6,686 nt of DNA, taken from assembly GCA_020433835.1 (NCBI GenBank), contig JAGRBY010000399.1, forward strand, positions 1 through 6,686, in the 5' to 3' direction. Each line of letters begins with the position of its first letter. Position 1 is the first letter of the stretch. The stretch is from Anaerolineae bacterium. Its GTDB lineage: Bacteria; Chloroflexota; Anaerolineae; 4572-78; J111. Shown here piece by piece: positions 1-6,411 of the stretch. The position numbers and the translations under genes were made by a program. Under the pieces are notes generated by a model. The model had not been told where the DNA came from. It saw only the letters and a list, made by a program, of their open reading frames with translations, and did not search any database.

Positions 1-245
1 GAATTCAAATAATGTATGTCGTTGAGACCTAGTTGTAGGGTAAATTTTTTAGAGAAGGTCTCCAGCCGTTTCAATTTTCCGGCTTTTGGTATTTGAGTTG
101 AGTACGGAGATTGCGTTGTTTTTTTGCCACACAAAATTTTTGAGGTTATCCCAGCCGTTCTTAACCCCAGATGAAGGCGCTCCATGGCAATTGTACCACC
201 ACCGCCGCCAAAGTAATCGCTTGAATGAATATGCAAAACCTTCAC
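1..245 (-). CDS. Glycosyltransferase, GT4-like N-terminal part (partial, runs off left edge)
   Basis: The first 81 codons of a glycosyltransferase that continues beyond base 1. The protein opens with a beta-strand (MKVLHIHSSD), a glycine-rich loop (G13-G17, five glycines in a row) and a helix (TIAMERLHLGLRTAG), followed by SKILCGKK. This is the usual start of GT-B glycosyltransferases of the GT4 type, where the N-terminal Rossmann-like domain binds the acceptor. The start is GTG at 245-243. An in-frame stop lies at 269-267 with no ATG between, and GAGG at 257-254 sits 8 bases upstream, a good ribosome binding site. The frame is open to the window edge. It follows wzt in the same direction after a 112-base gap. 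It probably adds a sugar to the exported glycan in the cytoplasm; the sugar and linkage cannot be told, because the donor-binding C-terminal half is outside the window. Confidence 0.85.
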   Translation of the reverse strand, partial: MKVLHIHSSDYFGGGGGTIAMERLHLGLRTAGITSKILCGKKTTQSPYSTQIPKAGKLKRLETFSKKFTLQLGLNDIHYLN

Positions 246-357
246 TATGTCAGCCTCGCCATCTTGTCACACTGGCCCACCCTAACAGACCAAGAAACCA
301 GCGTGATTGTTGTGTGACTACCACGTTATTAGGTGACAAAATTTCTCTCATTACTAC
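246..357 (-). other. Intergenic spacer between wzt and the glycosyltransferase
   Basis: This 112-base stretch is the longest gap in the window. It holds the ribosome binding site of the downstream gene. I see no GC-rich hairpin followed by a T-run on the minus strand, so there is no evident intrinsic terminator, and no clear -35/-10 pair. GTGAC/GTCAC words recur at 266-272, 312-318 and 333-339 and form weak 7-base inverted repeats, about what chance would give. Confidence 0.5.
254..257 (-). promoter_or_regulatory. Ribosome binding site of the glycosyltransferase
   Basis: GAGG on the minus strand, 8 bases before the GTG at 245. It decides the start of this gene, which has no in-frame ATG between the upstream stop and the GTG. 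Confidence 0.6.
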
Positions 358-1692
358 CTAAACATTTAATAAAATCAGTTCTGATGATTCCGGTACAAAA
401 GGGGTAAATTCTGTATCCCATTCCAATAATGGGCGGACAATGCCGTTCATCCCTCCGGTCCAATCACCCCGAGCCGCGTCTTTTTCATCAGTATCAGCCA
501 TGTAAAAAGCGACCAACTCTGATGCACTAATATGTGGGGTTCTCGTTTGCAAAGTTAGCATCCCAATGCCAACAAAGGTCATCCCATCAGAAAGAAAATT
601 ACCTGGAATCCAGGCAGAACTGACGTAGCGTCCCGGTGGGCGTATCCGATTTCGCCATTTAGGATCAACGTCAATAGCGGTAAAAACCTCTATGCCTTCC
701 TGGTTATGAAGTCTGAAATGGGGCAACAGCATGTGTCCATCTTCAAAGACTTCGTATTCCATCTCAAGCTTAACCGGTTGACGAATATCGATAGTATCAG
801 AAATCTCATCATTCTGGTTACGCACGCGCACCGCCCGGAGTTTTACAACCTTATCACCAGGGGCTTGATTTATATCGAACCACTCACGTACGGCGCTAGT
901 GCCACCGTCCGCATTCAAATAGTTTGTCACCACTTTACTCGATGGGCCGTCGTCAACCACGGTGCCGCTTTCCAGCATGATGGCTCTTTCACACAGACGG
1001 GTTATGGCTGACATATTGTGCGAAACGAATAGAACGGTTCGACCAGATTCGCCCACATCCTGCATTTTGTTGAGACACTTTTTCTGAAAGCGTACATCGC
1101 CTACCGCCAGCACTTCATCAACGATCAGAATTTCCGGTTCCAGATGAGCTGCTACGGCAAATGCCAGCCGTACCGTCATGCCGCTGGAGTAGTGTTTAAT
1201 AGGTGTATCAATGAACTTTTCCACTTCTGAGAAGGCCACAATTTCATCAAACTTTTGGTCAATTTCAACTTTCCGCATCCCCAAAATTGCGCCGTTGAGA
1301 TAGACATTTTCCCGGCCGGTCAACTCTTTGTGGAAGCCGGTGCCAACCTCCAGCAGCGAACTGACTCGCCCACGAATTTTCGCGAAGCCTTCTGTCGGTT
1401 CGGTAATACGGGAAAGAATCTTTAGCAGCGTACTTTTACCGGCGCCATTAAGACCAATTACACCCACAACTTCGCCTTGTTCAATCGTGAAAGAAACATC
1501 TCGCAAGGCCCAAATTATCTCGTCTAATTCAGCCGCACCGGTAGCCTCACCTTTTAATAATCTGCCGGCACGCCGAAATGGGGCAGAAATTCCATTGGCA
1601 ATTTTGTCTCTGAGCGTCGCATGTTTATTAATTACGTGACCAATGTGGTACATTTTGCCAATTTTTTCAGCCCGAATAGCAAATTTACTCAT
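358..1692 (-). CDS. wzt: Polysaccharide ABC transporter ATP-binding protein Wzt with C-terminal glycan-binding domain
   Basis: A 444-residue ATPase that powers export of a lipid-linked O-antigen- or capsule-like glycan through Wzm at the cytoplasmic membrane. The nucleotide-binding domain covers about residues 1-245. Its motifs are Walker A GLNGAGKST (80-88, K86), a Q-loop-position glutamate in LLEVGTGF (E115) as is common in this family, signature YSSGM (168-172), Walker B ILIVDE (188-193) and H-loop histidine H225 in VSHNM. Residues about 265-444 form an extra domain matching in length and position the beta-sandwich Wzt_C domain, which in E. coli O8/O9a Wzt binds the finished chain end. The total length is close to those two-domain Wzt proteins. 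The ATG at 1692 is preceded by GAGGT (1706-1702), which overlaps the wzm stop, so the two are probably translationally coupled. The exact glycan recognised is unknown. Confidence 0.93.
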   Translation of the reverse strand: MSKFAIRAEKIGKMYHIGHVINKHATLRDKIANGISAPFRRAGRLLKGEATGAAELDEIIWALRDVSFTIEQGEVVGVIGLNGAGKSTLLKILSRITEPTEGFAKIRGRVSSLLEVGTGFHKELTGRENVYLNGAILGMRKVEIDQKFDEIVAFSEVEKFIDTPIKHYSSGMTVRLAFAVAAHLEPEILIVDEVLAVGDVRFQKKCLNKMQDVGESGRTVLFVSHNMSAITRLCERAIMLESGTVVDDGPSSKVVTNYLNADGGTSAVREWFDINQAPGDKVVKLRAVRVRNQNDEISDTIDIRQPVKLEMEYEVFEDGHMLLPHFRLHNQEGIEVFTAIDVDPKWRNRIRPPGRYVSSAWIPGNFLSDGMTFVGIGMLTLQTRTPHISASELVAFYMADTDEKDAARGDWTGGMNGIVRPLLEWDTEFTPFVPESSELILLNV

Positions 1693-1701
1693 TAGTATCT
1701 T

Positions 1702-1706
1702 ACCTC
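1702..1706 (-). promoter_or_regulatory. Ribosome binding site of wzt, overlapping the wzm stop codon
   Basis: GAGGT on the minus strand, 9 bases before the wzt ATG. It overlaps the TGA of wzm (1707-1705), an arrangement that suggests coupled translation of permease and ATPase. Confidence 0.6.
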
Positions 1707-2592
1707 AAACCACGTCTGCAAATGTTTTTTCCAAGCGCCGAAAATAAAATAAGCCGGTTACCAGTAAAATCGTTGCTGATAAAGTAGAAACAATAATTAA
1801 CATCCCGGGAGCCGTATCTGTCCCCAACAGAGCCCAGCGAAAGCCGTCAACCACCCCTACCATCGGATTGATGGCGTACAAAGCCCGCAGAGTTGGGTTT
1901 TCAATCAAACTCGACGGGTAAGCAATAGGAGTGGCAAACATCCAGAACTGGGTGATAAACGGCACAGTATATTGAACATCTCTAAATTGAACGTTCATAG
2001 CCGATAACCACAGAGATGCTCCCAAGGCGGTAGCAAAAGCGAGCAGTAATAAAAATGGCAGCCAGATTACATTCCAGGTCGGAGCGATGCCATAAAAAGC
2101 CATCATAAACATTAGCACCACAAAGGCTACCGCAAAATCTACCAATCCGCCCAACACTGACGAAATAGGCATCGCTAAGCGAGGGAAGTAGATTTTTTTT
2201 ATCATGCTTGAACCGCCAACCAAACTATTGGATGCTTGCGATAAACGTGTGGAAAAAAATGTCCAAGGCACCAAAGCCGTATAGCTAAAAATGGGATAAG
2301 GAATGCCATCCGAGGGGACGCCGGCCAGTTTACCAAAGAAGAGGCTAAAAACTACCATAGTCATAAACGGCTGCAAAATTGCCCAGGCCGCGCCCAGAAC
2401 TGTTTGCTTATACCGAACTTTAACATCACGCCAGGTAAAAAAATAGAGTAATTCCCGATATTCCCACAGTTCGCCCAGTTTGAGCGATGCCCACCCTTGC
2501 GAGGGCTTGATCAGGGTAATCGGAAGATCGCTAACGTCAGCATCAGGGCTACTTCGACCAGGTAGTTCCTGAATTTGATTTTCTGAAATCAT
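1705..2592 (-). CDS. wzm: Polysaccharide ABC transporter permease Wzm (ABC-2 type)
   Basis: A 295-residue integral membrane protein, the channel half of the Wzm/Wzt glycan exporter. A hydrophilic cytoplasmic N-terminus of about 45 residues leads into the family's typical segment (FTWRDVKVRYKQTVLG, 52-67). About six hydrophobic stretches follow, near 65-86, 101-117, 145-167, 176-198, 208-225 and 262-284. Other family hallmarks are SSMIKKIYFPR (128-138), NVQFRDVQY (200-208) and FATPIAYP (219-226). The length is normal for the family (about 260-300). The ATG at 2592 lies 9 bases from AGGAG (2606-2602). Two further in-frame start-type codons, GTG (2598) and TTG (2595), sit directly before it, so the protein may be one or two residues longer. 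It follows the nucleotidyltransferase by 36 bases and precedes wzt by 12, as expected for an exporter pair. Confidence 0.94.
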   Translation of the reverse strand: MISENQIQELPGRSSPDADVSDLPITLIKPSQGWASLKLGELWEYRELLYFFTWRDVKVRYKQTVLGAAWAILQPFMTMVVFSLFFGKLAGVPSDGIPYPIFSYTALVPWTFFSTRLSQASNSLVGGSSMIKKIYFPRLAMPISSVLGGLVDFAVAFVVLMFMMAFYGIAPTWNVIWLPFLLLLAFATALGASLWLSAMNVQFRDVQYTVPFITQFWMFATPIAYPSSLIENPTLRALYAINPMVGVVDGFRWALLGTDTAPGMLIIVSTLSATILLVTGLFYFRRLEKTFADVV

Positions 2593-2601
2593 CAACACTT
2601 T

Positions 2602-2606
2602 CTCCT
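2602..2606 (-). promoter_or_regulatory. Ribosome binding site of wzm
   Basis: AGGAG on the minus strand. The distance to the three successive in-frame start-type codons is 3 bases (GTG), 6 bases (TTG) and 9 bases (ATG). The spacing and codon type favour the ATG at 2592. Confidence 0.6.
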
Positions 2607-2628
2607 ATGCAAGTAGCTTATACCAAGT

Positions 2629-3459
2629 CTAGATGTTTCTGACAGCAGATCGAACAACCGTTTCGGCAAATTGGTGGGTTGCTATCACTAAATCTTCGGG
2701 GGTGCCGATATCAATACACCGGCCTTCAGCAAATCTGAGAGACTCTACATCCAACCCGTTATCAATAGCGGCTTGGAAGATATCACCCATAAAAATTTCT
2801 TTAGTTCTTATCGTATCATCGCCTAATTTTTGGGCTAGAAACTGGTGCATAAATGTTGTAAAAACAGGCGTCCAAACGGCAATAATCCAGGTATAGGTGA
2901 GTGATGTTTGTTTGGGTTTAATGACAACCCGCCTCACCCGCTGGTGTTCATCAAACTCGACCATATCCATCTTATGAGGTTTATCGGCGGGAAACAACCC
3001 CAATACTACATCGGCCTTAGTTTCAGCCTGATGTTTGAACAGGCGGGGAAAGGCGTCATTAGGTTGAAACAGAATATCGGGAAAACCAAATACGATATTG
3101 GCCCGGCGAACAAAAGGGTAGGCCTGATCAAGCGTAAAAGGAGTACCGTAGGGTAGATTCATCATTAAATAAGCCAAGGGTAAGCCCACCAATGCGCCGT
3201 CGCCCAAATAGGCTGGAATATCCCATTTCCCTTCACGCAAAATGATATAAGCTTTGCTTGCCCCGGCCTGCTGCATCTTCTCCAAAAGATAGTGACAAAC
3301 TACCTTTGGACGAAAATCATCCTCACCGACCAAGCGAAAGCCAACCGGATATAATTCTTTGCTGCACGGCAAAGGAGCCAGGCGTGTAGCTTGGCCCCCG
3401 GCAGGAAGCAACCCGATAATCTCCGGGCTGTGATCAGGCTCGTTTTCAGGAATTTTCAT
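2629..3459 (-). CDS. Sugar nucleotidyltransferase (NTP_transferase family)
   Basis: A 276-residue cytoplasmic enzyme expected to join a sugar phosphate, or similar phosphate, to an NTP and release pyrophosphate. Signs of the family are the N-terminal nucleotide loop AGGQATRL (20-27), a conserved lysine in KELYPVG (K34-G40), FGFPD with an acidic residue in the metal/active-site position (D128), a KPK segment (181-183) where related enzymes carry EKP, and DIGTP near the C-terminus (250-254). The nucleotide loop has alanine where RmlA/GalU-type enzymes have the second glycine (GGxGTR). The start is uncertain. ATG at 3459 matches the likely family start, but its best Shine-Dalgarno (AGGTGA, 3478-3473) is 13 bases away. 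A TTG at 3471 would add four residues but lies only 1 base from that motif. It follows the SAF-domain gene by 16 bases. Substrate and base specificity cannot be read from the sequence; this is not a copy of rfbF. Confidence 0.85.
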   Translation of the reverse strand: MKIPENEPDHSPEIIGLLPAGGQATRLAPLPCSKELYPVGFRLVGEDDFRPKVVCHYLLEKMQQAGASKAYIILREGKWDIPAYLGDGALVGLPLAYLMMNLPYGTPFTLDQAYPFVRRANIVFGFPDILFQPNDAFPRLFKHQAETKADVVLGLFPADKPHKMDMVEFDEHQRVRRVVIKPKQTSLTYTWIIAVWTPVFTTFMHQFLAQKLGDDTIRTKEIFMGDIFQAAIDNGLDVESLRFAEGRCIDIGTPEDLVIATHQFAETVVRSAVRNI

Positions 3460-3475
3460 ACTGTACCACAATCAC

Positions 3476-4774
3476 CTATGCATTGAAAAAGCGGTTATTT
3501 TGTTCAGTCCGGAGTTTATCGACCAGGCGTCCCTCGGATAACTCTATATCATTATAGGTAAGGGTTTGATCCTTGGGTACGTCGTGTTTCAAACGGCAGC
3601 CTTCAGCCAGTCCCATCGGTAATAGGTTTTGAGCTTGCACGATCTCGGAATTTTCACACTCACCGTAAGTCATGTAGTAGCCGATACCGTCGATGACCTG
3701 GCCGGCCTTTAAATCAATCTTGGCAGTGGCGACGACATCGACATAGGGTTTGCCAATCGGCGCTAGAGTAGCATCATTAAAAAGGACGGCCCTGGCTACC
3801 GTCGTCGGTACCTCAAAATGGCACAAGTGGTAGGGTGTATAGAAACAGTAGAGCGGCCCTTCACCAAGTTTGTAAAGGTTCAGATAATGTTTTTGAGTAG
3901 GATGATCATGTGTCCCCAGCACAAATACGCCGGGGCCGGGCGCGGCCCCAACGACATAATCAACAATGCCAGGGCCATCAAGTAATGCCTCTAACGGGTA
4001 CAAATCGGCGACCTCTTGAATAGGTGTGCCTGTTGGCACGGTCGGTCCACACATGCCTCGTTGGGCCACGCGCATACCGGTGCCGTTGGCCACAACGGCC
4101 TGCTCAAAAGATATTTTTGACCCGTCGGCAAATGAGGTAACAACGTGCGACTTTTGCCCCCACCGACGAGCGAAAGCTTCTTGGGTGGTGGGATTCCGAT
4201 ATGGATCTTGCAGTCCTTTGATGTTGCCACATAGGACCGGCTTCACCCCAATGCCTTTGACAAACCGGTAAAGGTTCATGATCACCCCCGGTTGGTCGCC
4301 GTCAGCATTGGTCAAAACCACTCCGGCTCGATCGGCATACTGTTTAAGTATAGGGCCGATCGTGCCGTCGAGTTCAGCATTCATCATAATTACATGCTTG
4401 CGACACTCAATAGCCTTAAGGACCAAATGAGCGCCAAACTCCACCGCCCCGGTCACTTCGATGATAGCGTCAATATTTTCAGCCTCGGCTAACAAGAAAG
4501 CATTTTCGGTAACGGCATACTTGCCTTGGACCACGGCTGATTCTAATTGAGCCACTGTCTCGACGGTTTCAACAGTTTCAACACCGGCCTCGGCATAGGC
4601 TCGCTTTGCACCGTCGAGATGCCGGTTGGAGATAGCCACCAGTTCCATCCCTGGGACAGATGTAAAGATTTGCAAGGCAATGCCGCGCCCCATAAAACCG
4701 GCCCCAACCATTGCTACCCGAATAGGGTTACCGGCCTCCTGTCTTTGTTCTAATGCCTTGTCGATAATAATCAT
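3476..4774 (-). CDS. SAF-domain NAD(P)-dependent oxidoreductase, DXR-like (DRL)/homoserine dehydrogenase-like
   Basis: A 432-residue cytoplasmic oxidoreductase. Residues about 17-110 form an NAD(P)-binding Rossmann fold with GAGFMG (G24-G29). A catalytic region follows with the motif DGDQPG (158-163) and the segments GLQDPYRNPTT and ANGTGM. Residues about 346-421 form a SAF domain (AKIDLKAGQVIDGIG region). This architecture is that of the DRL-like family, whose Brucella member DRL replaces DXR in making 2-C-methyl-D-erythritol 4-phosphate; membership is from my recall of the family pattern. Here the neighbours are sugar-nucleotide enzymes, so the substrate is more likely a sugar or polyol phosphate or keto-sugar (inference). 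ATG 4774 is chosen over an upstream TTG (4789) because GGAG (4787-4784) lies 9 bases before it and the TTG lies inside that region. A triple VET repeat occurs at residues 65-73. Gaps are 22 bases to the previous gene and 16 to the next. Confidence 0.85.
   Translation of the reverse strand: MIIIDKALEQRQEAGNPIRVAMVGAGFMGRGIALQIFTSVPGMELVAISNRHLDGAKRAYAEAGVETVETVETVAQLESAVVQGKYAVTENAFLLAEAENIDAIIEVTGAVEFGAHLVLKAIECRKHVIMMNAELDGTIGPILKQYADRAGVVLTNADGDQPGVIMNLYRFVKGIGVKPVLCGNIKGLQDPYRNPTTQEAFARRWGQKSHVVTSFADGSKISFEQAVVANGTGMRVAQRGMCGPTVPTGTPIQEVADLYPLEALLDGPGIVDYVVGAAPGPGVFVLGTHDHPTQKHYLNLYKLGEGPLYCFYTPYHLCHFEVPTTVARAVLFNDATLAPIGKPYVDVVATAKIDLKAGQVIDGIGYYMTYGECENSEIVQAQNLLPMGLAEGCRLKHDVPKDQTLTYNDIELSEGRLVDKLRTEQNNRFFNA
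4556..4582 (-). repeat. Three 9-base in-frame tandem units encoding VET-VET-VET
   Basis: Three imperfect 9-base units (GTTGAAACT, GTTGAAACC, GTCGAGACA on the minus strand) inside the SAF-domain oxidoreductase encode Val-Glu-Thr three times (residues 65-73), on or near the edge of the Rossmann fold. The units differ mostly at third codon positions, so the protein repeat looks retained rather than freshly slipped. Confidence 0.7.
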
Positions 4775-4783
4775 AAAACGGTT

Positions 4784-4787
4784 CTCC
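4784..4787 (-). promoter_or_regulatory. Ribosome binding site of the SAF-domain oxidoreductase
   Basis: GGAG on the minus strand, 9 bases before ATG 4774. The alternative TTG at 4789 overlaps this motif (TTGGAG), which argues that the TTG is not the true start. Confidence 0.6.
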
Positions 4788-4796
4788 AAGCCTATA

Positions 4797-5327
4797 TCAA
4801 ATGAAATAATCAGGCCAGTTTTTGTCTTTTTCAGAAATCACTTCAACTTCAAGCGGCCATTGGATGGCAAAAGCCGGATCATCATACCGCAACCCACTCT
4901 CAGCTTGTGGGGTATAAAATTGTGAAACCATATAAAACGCTTCGGTATGGTCAACCAGGGTTTGAAAGCCGTGGGCAAATCCTTCTGGCACGTAAAGCAT
5001 GCGGTAATTATCGGCGGTTAGCTCTACCCCCAGCCACTGCTTAAAAGTCGGTGAGTCAGGCCGGAGATCGATAATAACGTCATAAAATGCACCCTTTATA
5101 CAGCGAACCAGCTTGCTTTCGGCGTAGGGGATTTTTTGGTAGTGCATACCACGCAAGGTACCCTCACGCTGACTATAAGAAATATTAACCTGGGCTACCC
5201 GAGGCACCAGCCCTTGGGCCTCAAATTCATTTTGACACCAACCTCGAGCAAAGAAACCTCGCTGATCCTCAATTTTTTGAATGTCGACGATATAGGCATC
5301 TTTGAGACTTGTTTCAGTAAAGATCAT
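4797..5327 (-). CDS. rfbC: dTDP-4-dehydrorhamnose 3,5-epimerase family protein (RmlC-like cupin)
   Basis: A 176-residue cupin enzyme that epimerises C3 and/or C5 of an NDP-4-keto-6-deoxy sugar. Family hallmarks in order are DQRGFFAR (21-28), QVNISYSQREGTLRGMHYQ (46-64), LRPDSPTF (88-95), YVPEGFAHGF (112-121) and SEKDKNWP (165-172). By analogy with Salmonella RmlC, H62 is the catalytic base, D168 its likely dyad partner, K72 a substrate-binding lysine and Y132 the catalytic acid. All are present, so the protein looks active, and its length is typical (about 175-185). ATG 5327 follows GAGG (5336-5333) by 5 bases. It sits between the SDR (31 bases) and the SAF-domain gene (22 bases). No rmlA, rmlB or rmlD is seen, and the nearest nucleotide-sugar maker upstream is CDP-specific, so the real substrate may be a CDP-keto-sugar instead of the dTDP one (inference). 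Confidence 0.92.
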   Translation of the reverse strand: MIFTETSLKDAYIVDIQKIEDQRGFFARGWCQNEFEAQGLVPRVAQVNISYSQREGTLRGMHYQKIPYAESKLVRCIKGAFYDVIIDLRPDSPTFKQWLGVELTADNYRMLYVPEGFAHGFQTLVDHTEAFYMVSQFYTPQAESGLRYDDPAFAIQWPLEVEVISEKDKNWPDYFI

Positions 5328-5358
5328 CTATTCCTCTTGACGGAGAGATTCTTGTTTA

Positions 5359-6390
5359 TTAATTTTTCCAATAAAAGTCGGCATCAATCTGCTGAGTGTG
5401 AATGAGATGCTTCAGTTGCTTCAAACGGGTGTACGCTCGGTAGTTGAAGATATCATCAGACATGCTAATACGTTTAAACATCTCATACATCTGCTGAGCG
5501 CCTATGGCCGCATCTCGCTGGCATTGGAAGCCAGGTAGTTGGCTGTTGATTTTATCAAAGGAAACCCGATAACTGCGATTATCCCCGTCGCTGCTGCCAA
5601 AACTTAATTGGCAGCCGGGAAATGTATCAGCCACAATTTGAGCAATTTCTTTAACCCGATAATTCTCCTTGGTATCTCCGACGTTAAAGACCTGATTATG
5701 CACAGCTTCTCGTGGTGCTCCCAAGGCGCAGGCAAAGGCTTGACAAATATCAAGTACGTGAACTAGCGGCCGCCAGGGGGTGCCATCGCTGGTCATTTTG
5801 ATTTCATTAGTTGTCCAGGCCAACCCAGCTAAGTTATTCAAAACAATGTCAAAGCGCTGCCGGGGTGAAGGTCCATAAGCCGTAGCATTGCGGAAAAAGG
5901 TAGGAGAAAAATTATCATCGGCCAGAGCCGATACATCACGCTCAACCATGACTTTACATTTGGCATACGCAGTTTGCGGATTTACTTCTGATTCTTCAGT
6001 CTTATATCCCTCAGCGCCGCCTACGCCATAAACACTACAAGAAGAGGCATACAAAAAACGGCTAATACCCATCTCTTTACACAGACTGGCCAGCTTAACA
6101 CTGCCGACATGGTTAATTTTGTAAGTAATATCCGGGTTCAATTGCCCCAACGGATCATTTGATAGCTCGGCCAGATGGACAACCGCATCGACTCCGGTTA
6201 AATCTTCCGGCCCAATATTTCGCAGGTCTTTGTTGATAAATTGAGGAAAGTTAAACTGACCGGTATTATATAACCATCCATCACGGTAAAAACCGGTATC
6301 AAGACCAATTACATCGTACCCTAAATTTAATAATAGCGGCCCTAACAACGAACCTATGTAACCGTCAACACCTGTAACAAATACTTTCAT
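5359..6390 (-). CDS. NAD-dependent epimerase/reductase, extended SDR family
   Basis: A 343-residue sugar-nucleotide-modifying SDR. It has the N-terminal NAD-binding motif GVDGYIG (G7, G10, G13), an acidic residue closing the second strand (D31, favouring NAD over NADP), the active-site segment ASSCSVYG (115-122) with S117 in the position of the GalE catalytic serine, and Y142-x-x-x-K146 (YAKCK). RNATAYGPS (167-175) and DGTPWRPLVHVLD (202-214) are typical of the substrate domain. The active-site segment reads S-C-S where 4,6-dehydratases such as RmlB have T-D-E, so this is unlikely to be the CDP-glucose 4,6-dehydratase (rfbG) that commonly follows rfbF. An epimerase or ketoreductase role is more likely. 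ATG 6390 is preceded by AAGGAG (6406-6401) at 10 bases. It follows rfbF by 70 bases. The exact substrate is unknown. Confidence 0.9.
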   Translation of the reverse strand: MKVFVTGVDGYIGSLLGPLLLNLGYDVIGLDTGFYRDGWLYNTGQFNFPQFINKDLRNIGPEDLTGVDAVVHLAELSNDPLGQLNPDITYKINHVGSVKLASLCKEMGISRFLYASSCSVYGVGGAEGYKTEESEVNPQTAYAKCKVMVERDVSALADDNFSPTFFRNATAYGPSPRQRFDIVLNNLAGLAWTTNEIKMTSDGTPWRPLVHVLDICQAFACALGAPREAVHNQVFNVGDTKENYRVKEIAQIVADTFPGCQLSFGSSDGDNRSYRVSFDKINSQLPGFQCQRDAAIGAQQMYEMFKRISMSDDIFNYRAYTRLKQLKHLIHTQQIDADFYWKN

Positions 6391-6400
6391 TATATGATTA

Positions 6401-6406
6401 CTCCTT
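6401..6406 (-). promoter_or_regulatory. Ribosome binding site of the SDR gene
   Basis: AAGGAG on the minus strand, 10 bases before ATG 6390. It is the strongest Shine-Dalgarno match in the window. Confidence 0.65.
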
Positions 6407-6411
6407 ATACC

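Noticed and set aside
1..6. EcoRI site exactly at the left edge
   Set aside because: It may mean the sequence comes from a cloned restriction fragment, but a single 6-base site has no biological meaning here.
264..339. Inverted-repeat words GTCAC/GTGAC (266-272 with 312-318; 264-270 with 333-339) after wzt, considered as a terminator or operator
   Set aside because: Stems are only 7 bases with loops of about 40 and 60 bases, not GC-rich and without a T-run. That number of matches is expected by chance in 112 bases.
86..361. Plus-strand open frame of 91 codons, and a shorter one at 225-317 (30 codons) that looks faintly like a transposase N-terminus
   Set aside because: No recognisable domain. 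Most of the stretch is explained by the minus-strand glycosyltransferase start, and the rest is a short intergenic spacer. Neither frame has a good ribosome binding site.
1328..1639. Plus-strand open frame of 103 codons opposite the wzt ATPase domain
   Set aside because: It is antisense to the Walker A region of wzt, has no domain signal, and is a shadow of the coding strand.
3991..4230. Minus-strand open frame of 79 codons inside the SAF-domain oxidoreductase
   Set aside because: It lies wholly within a well-supported gene in another frame and its product shows no family motif.
4775..4789. TTG at 4789 as the start of the SAF-domain gene
   Set aside because: The TTG overlaps the GGAG ribosome binding site of ATG 4774, and the ATG has ideal 9-base spacing.
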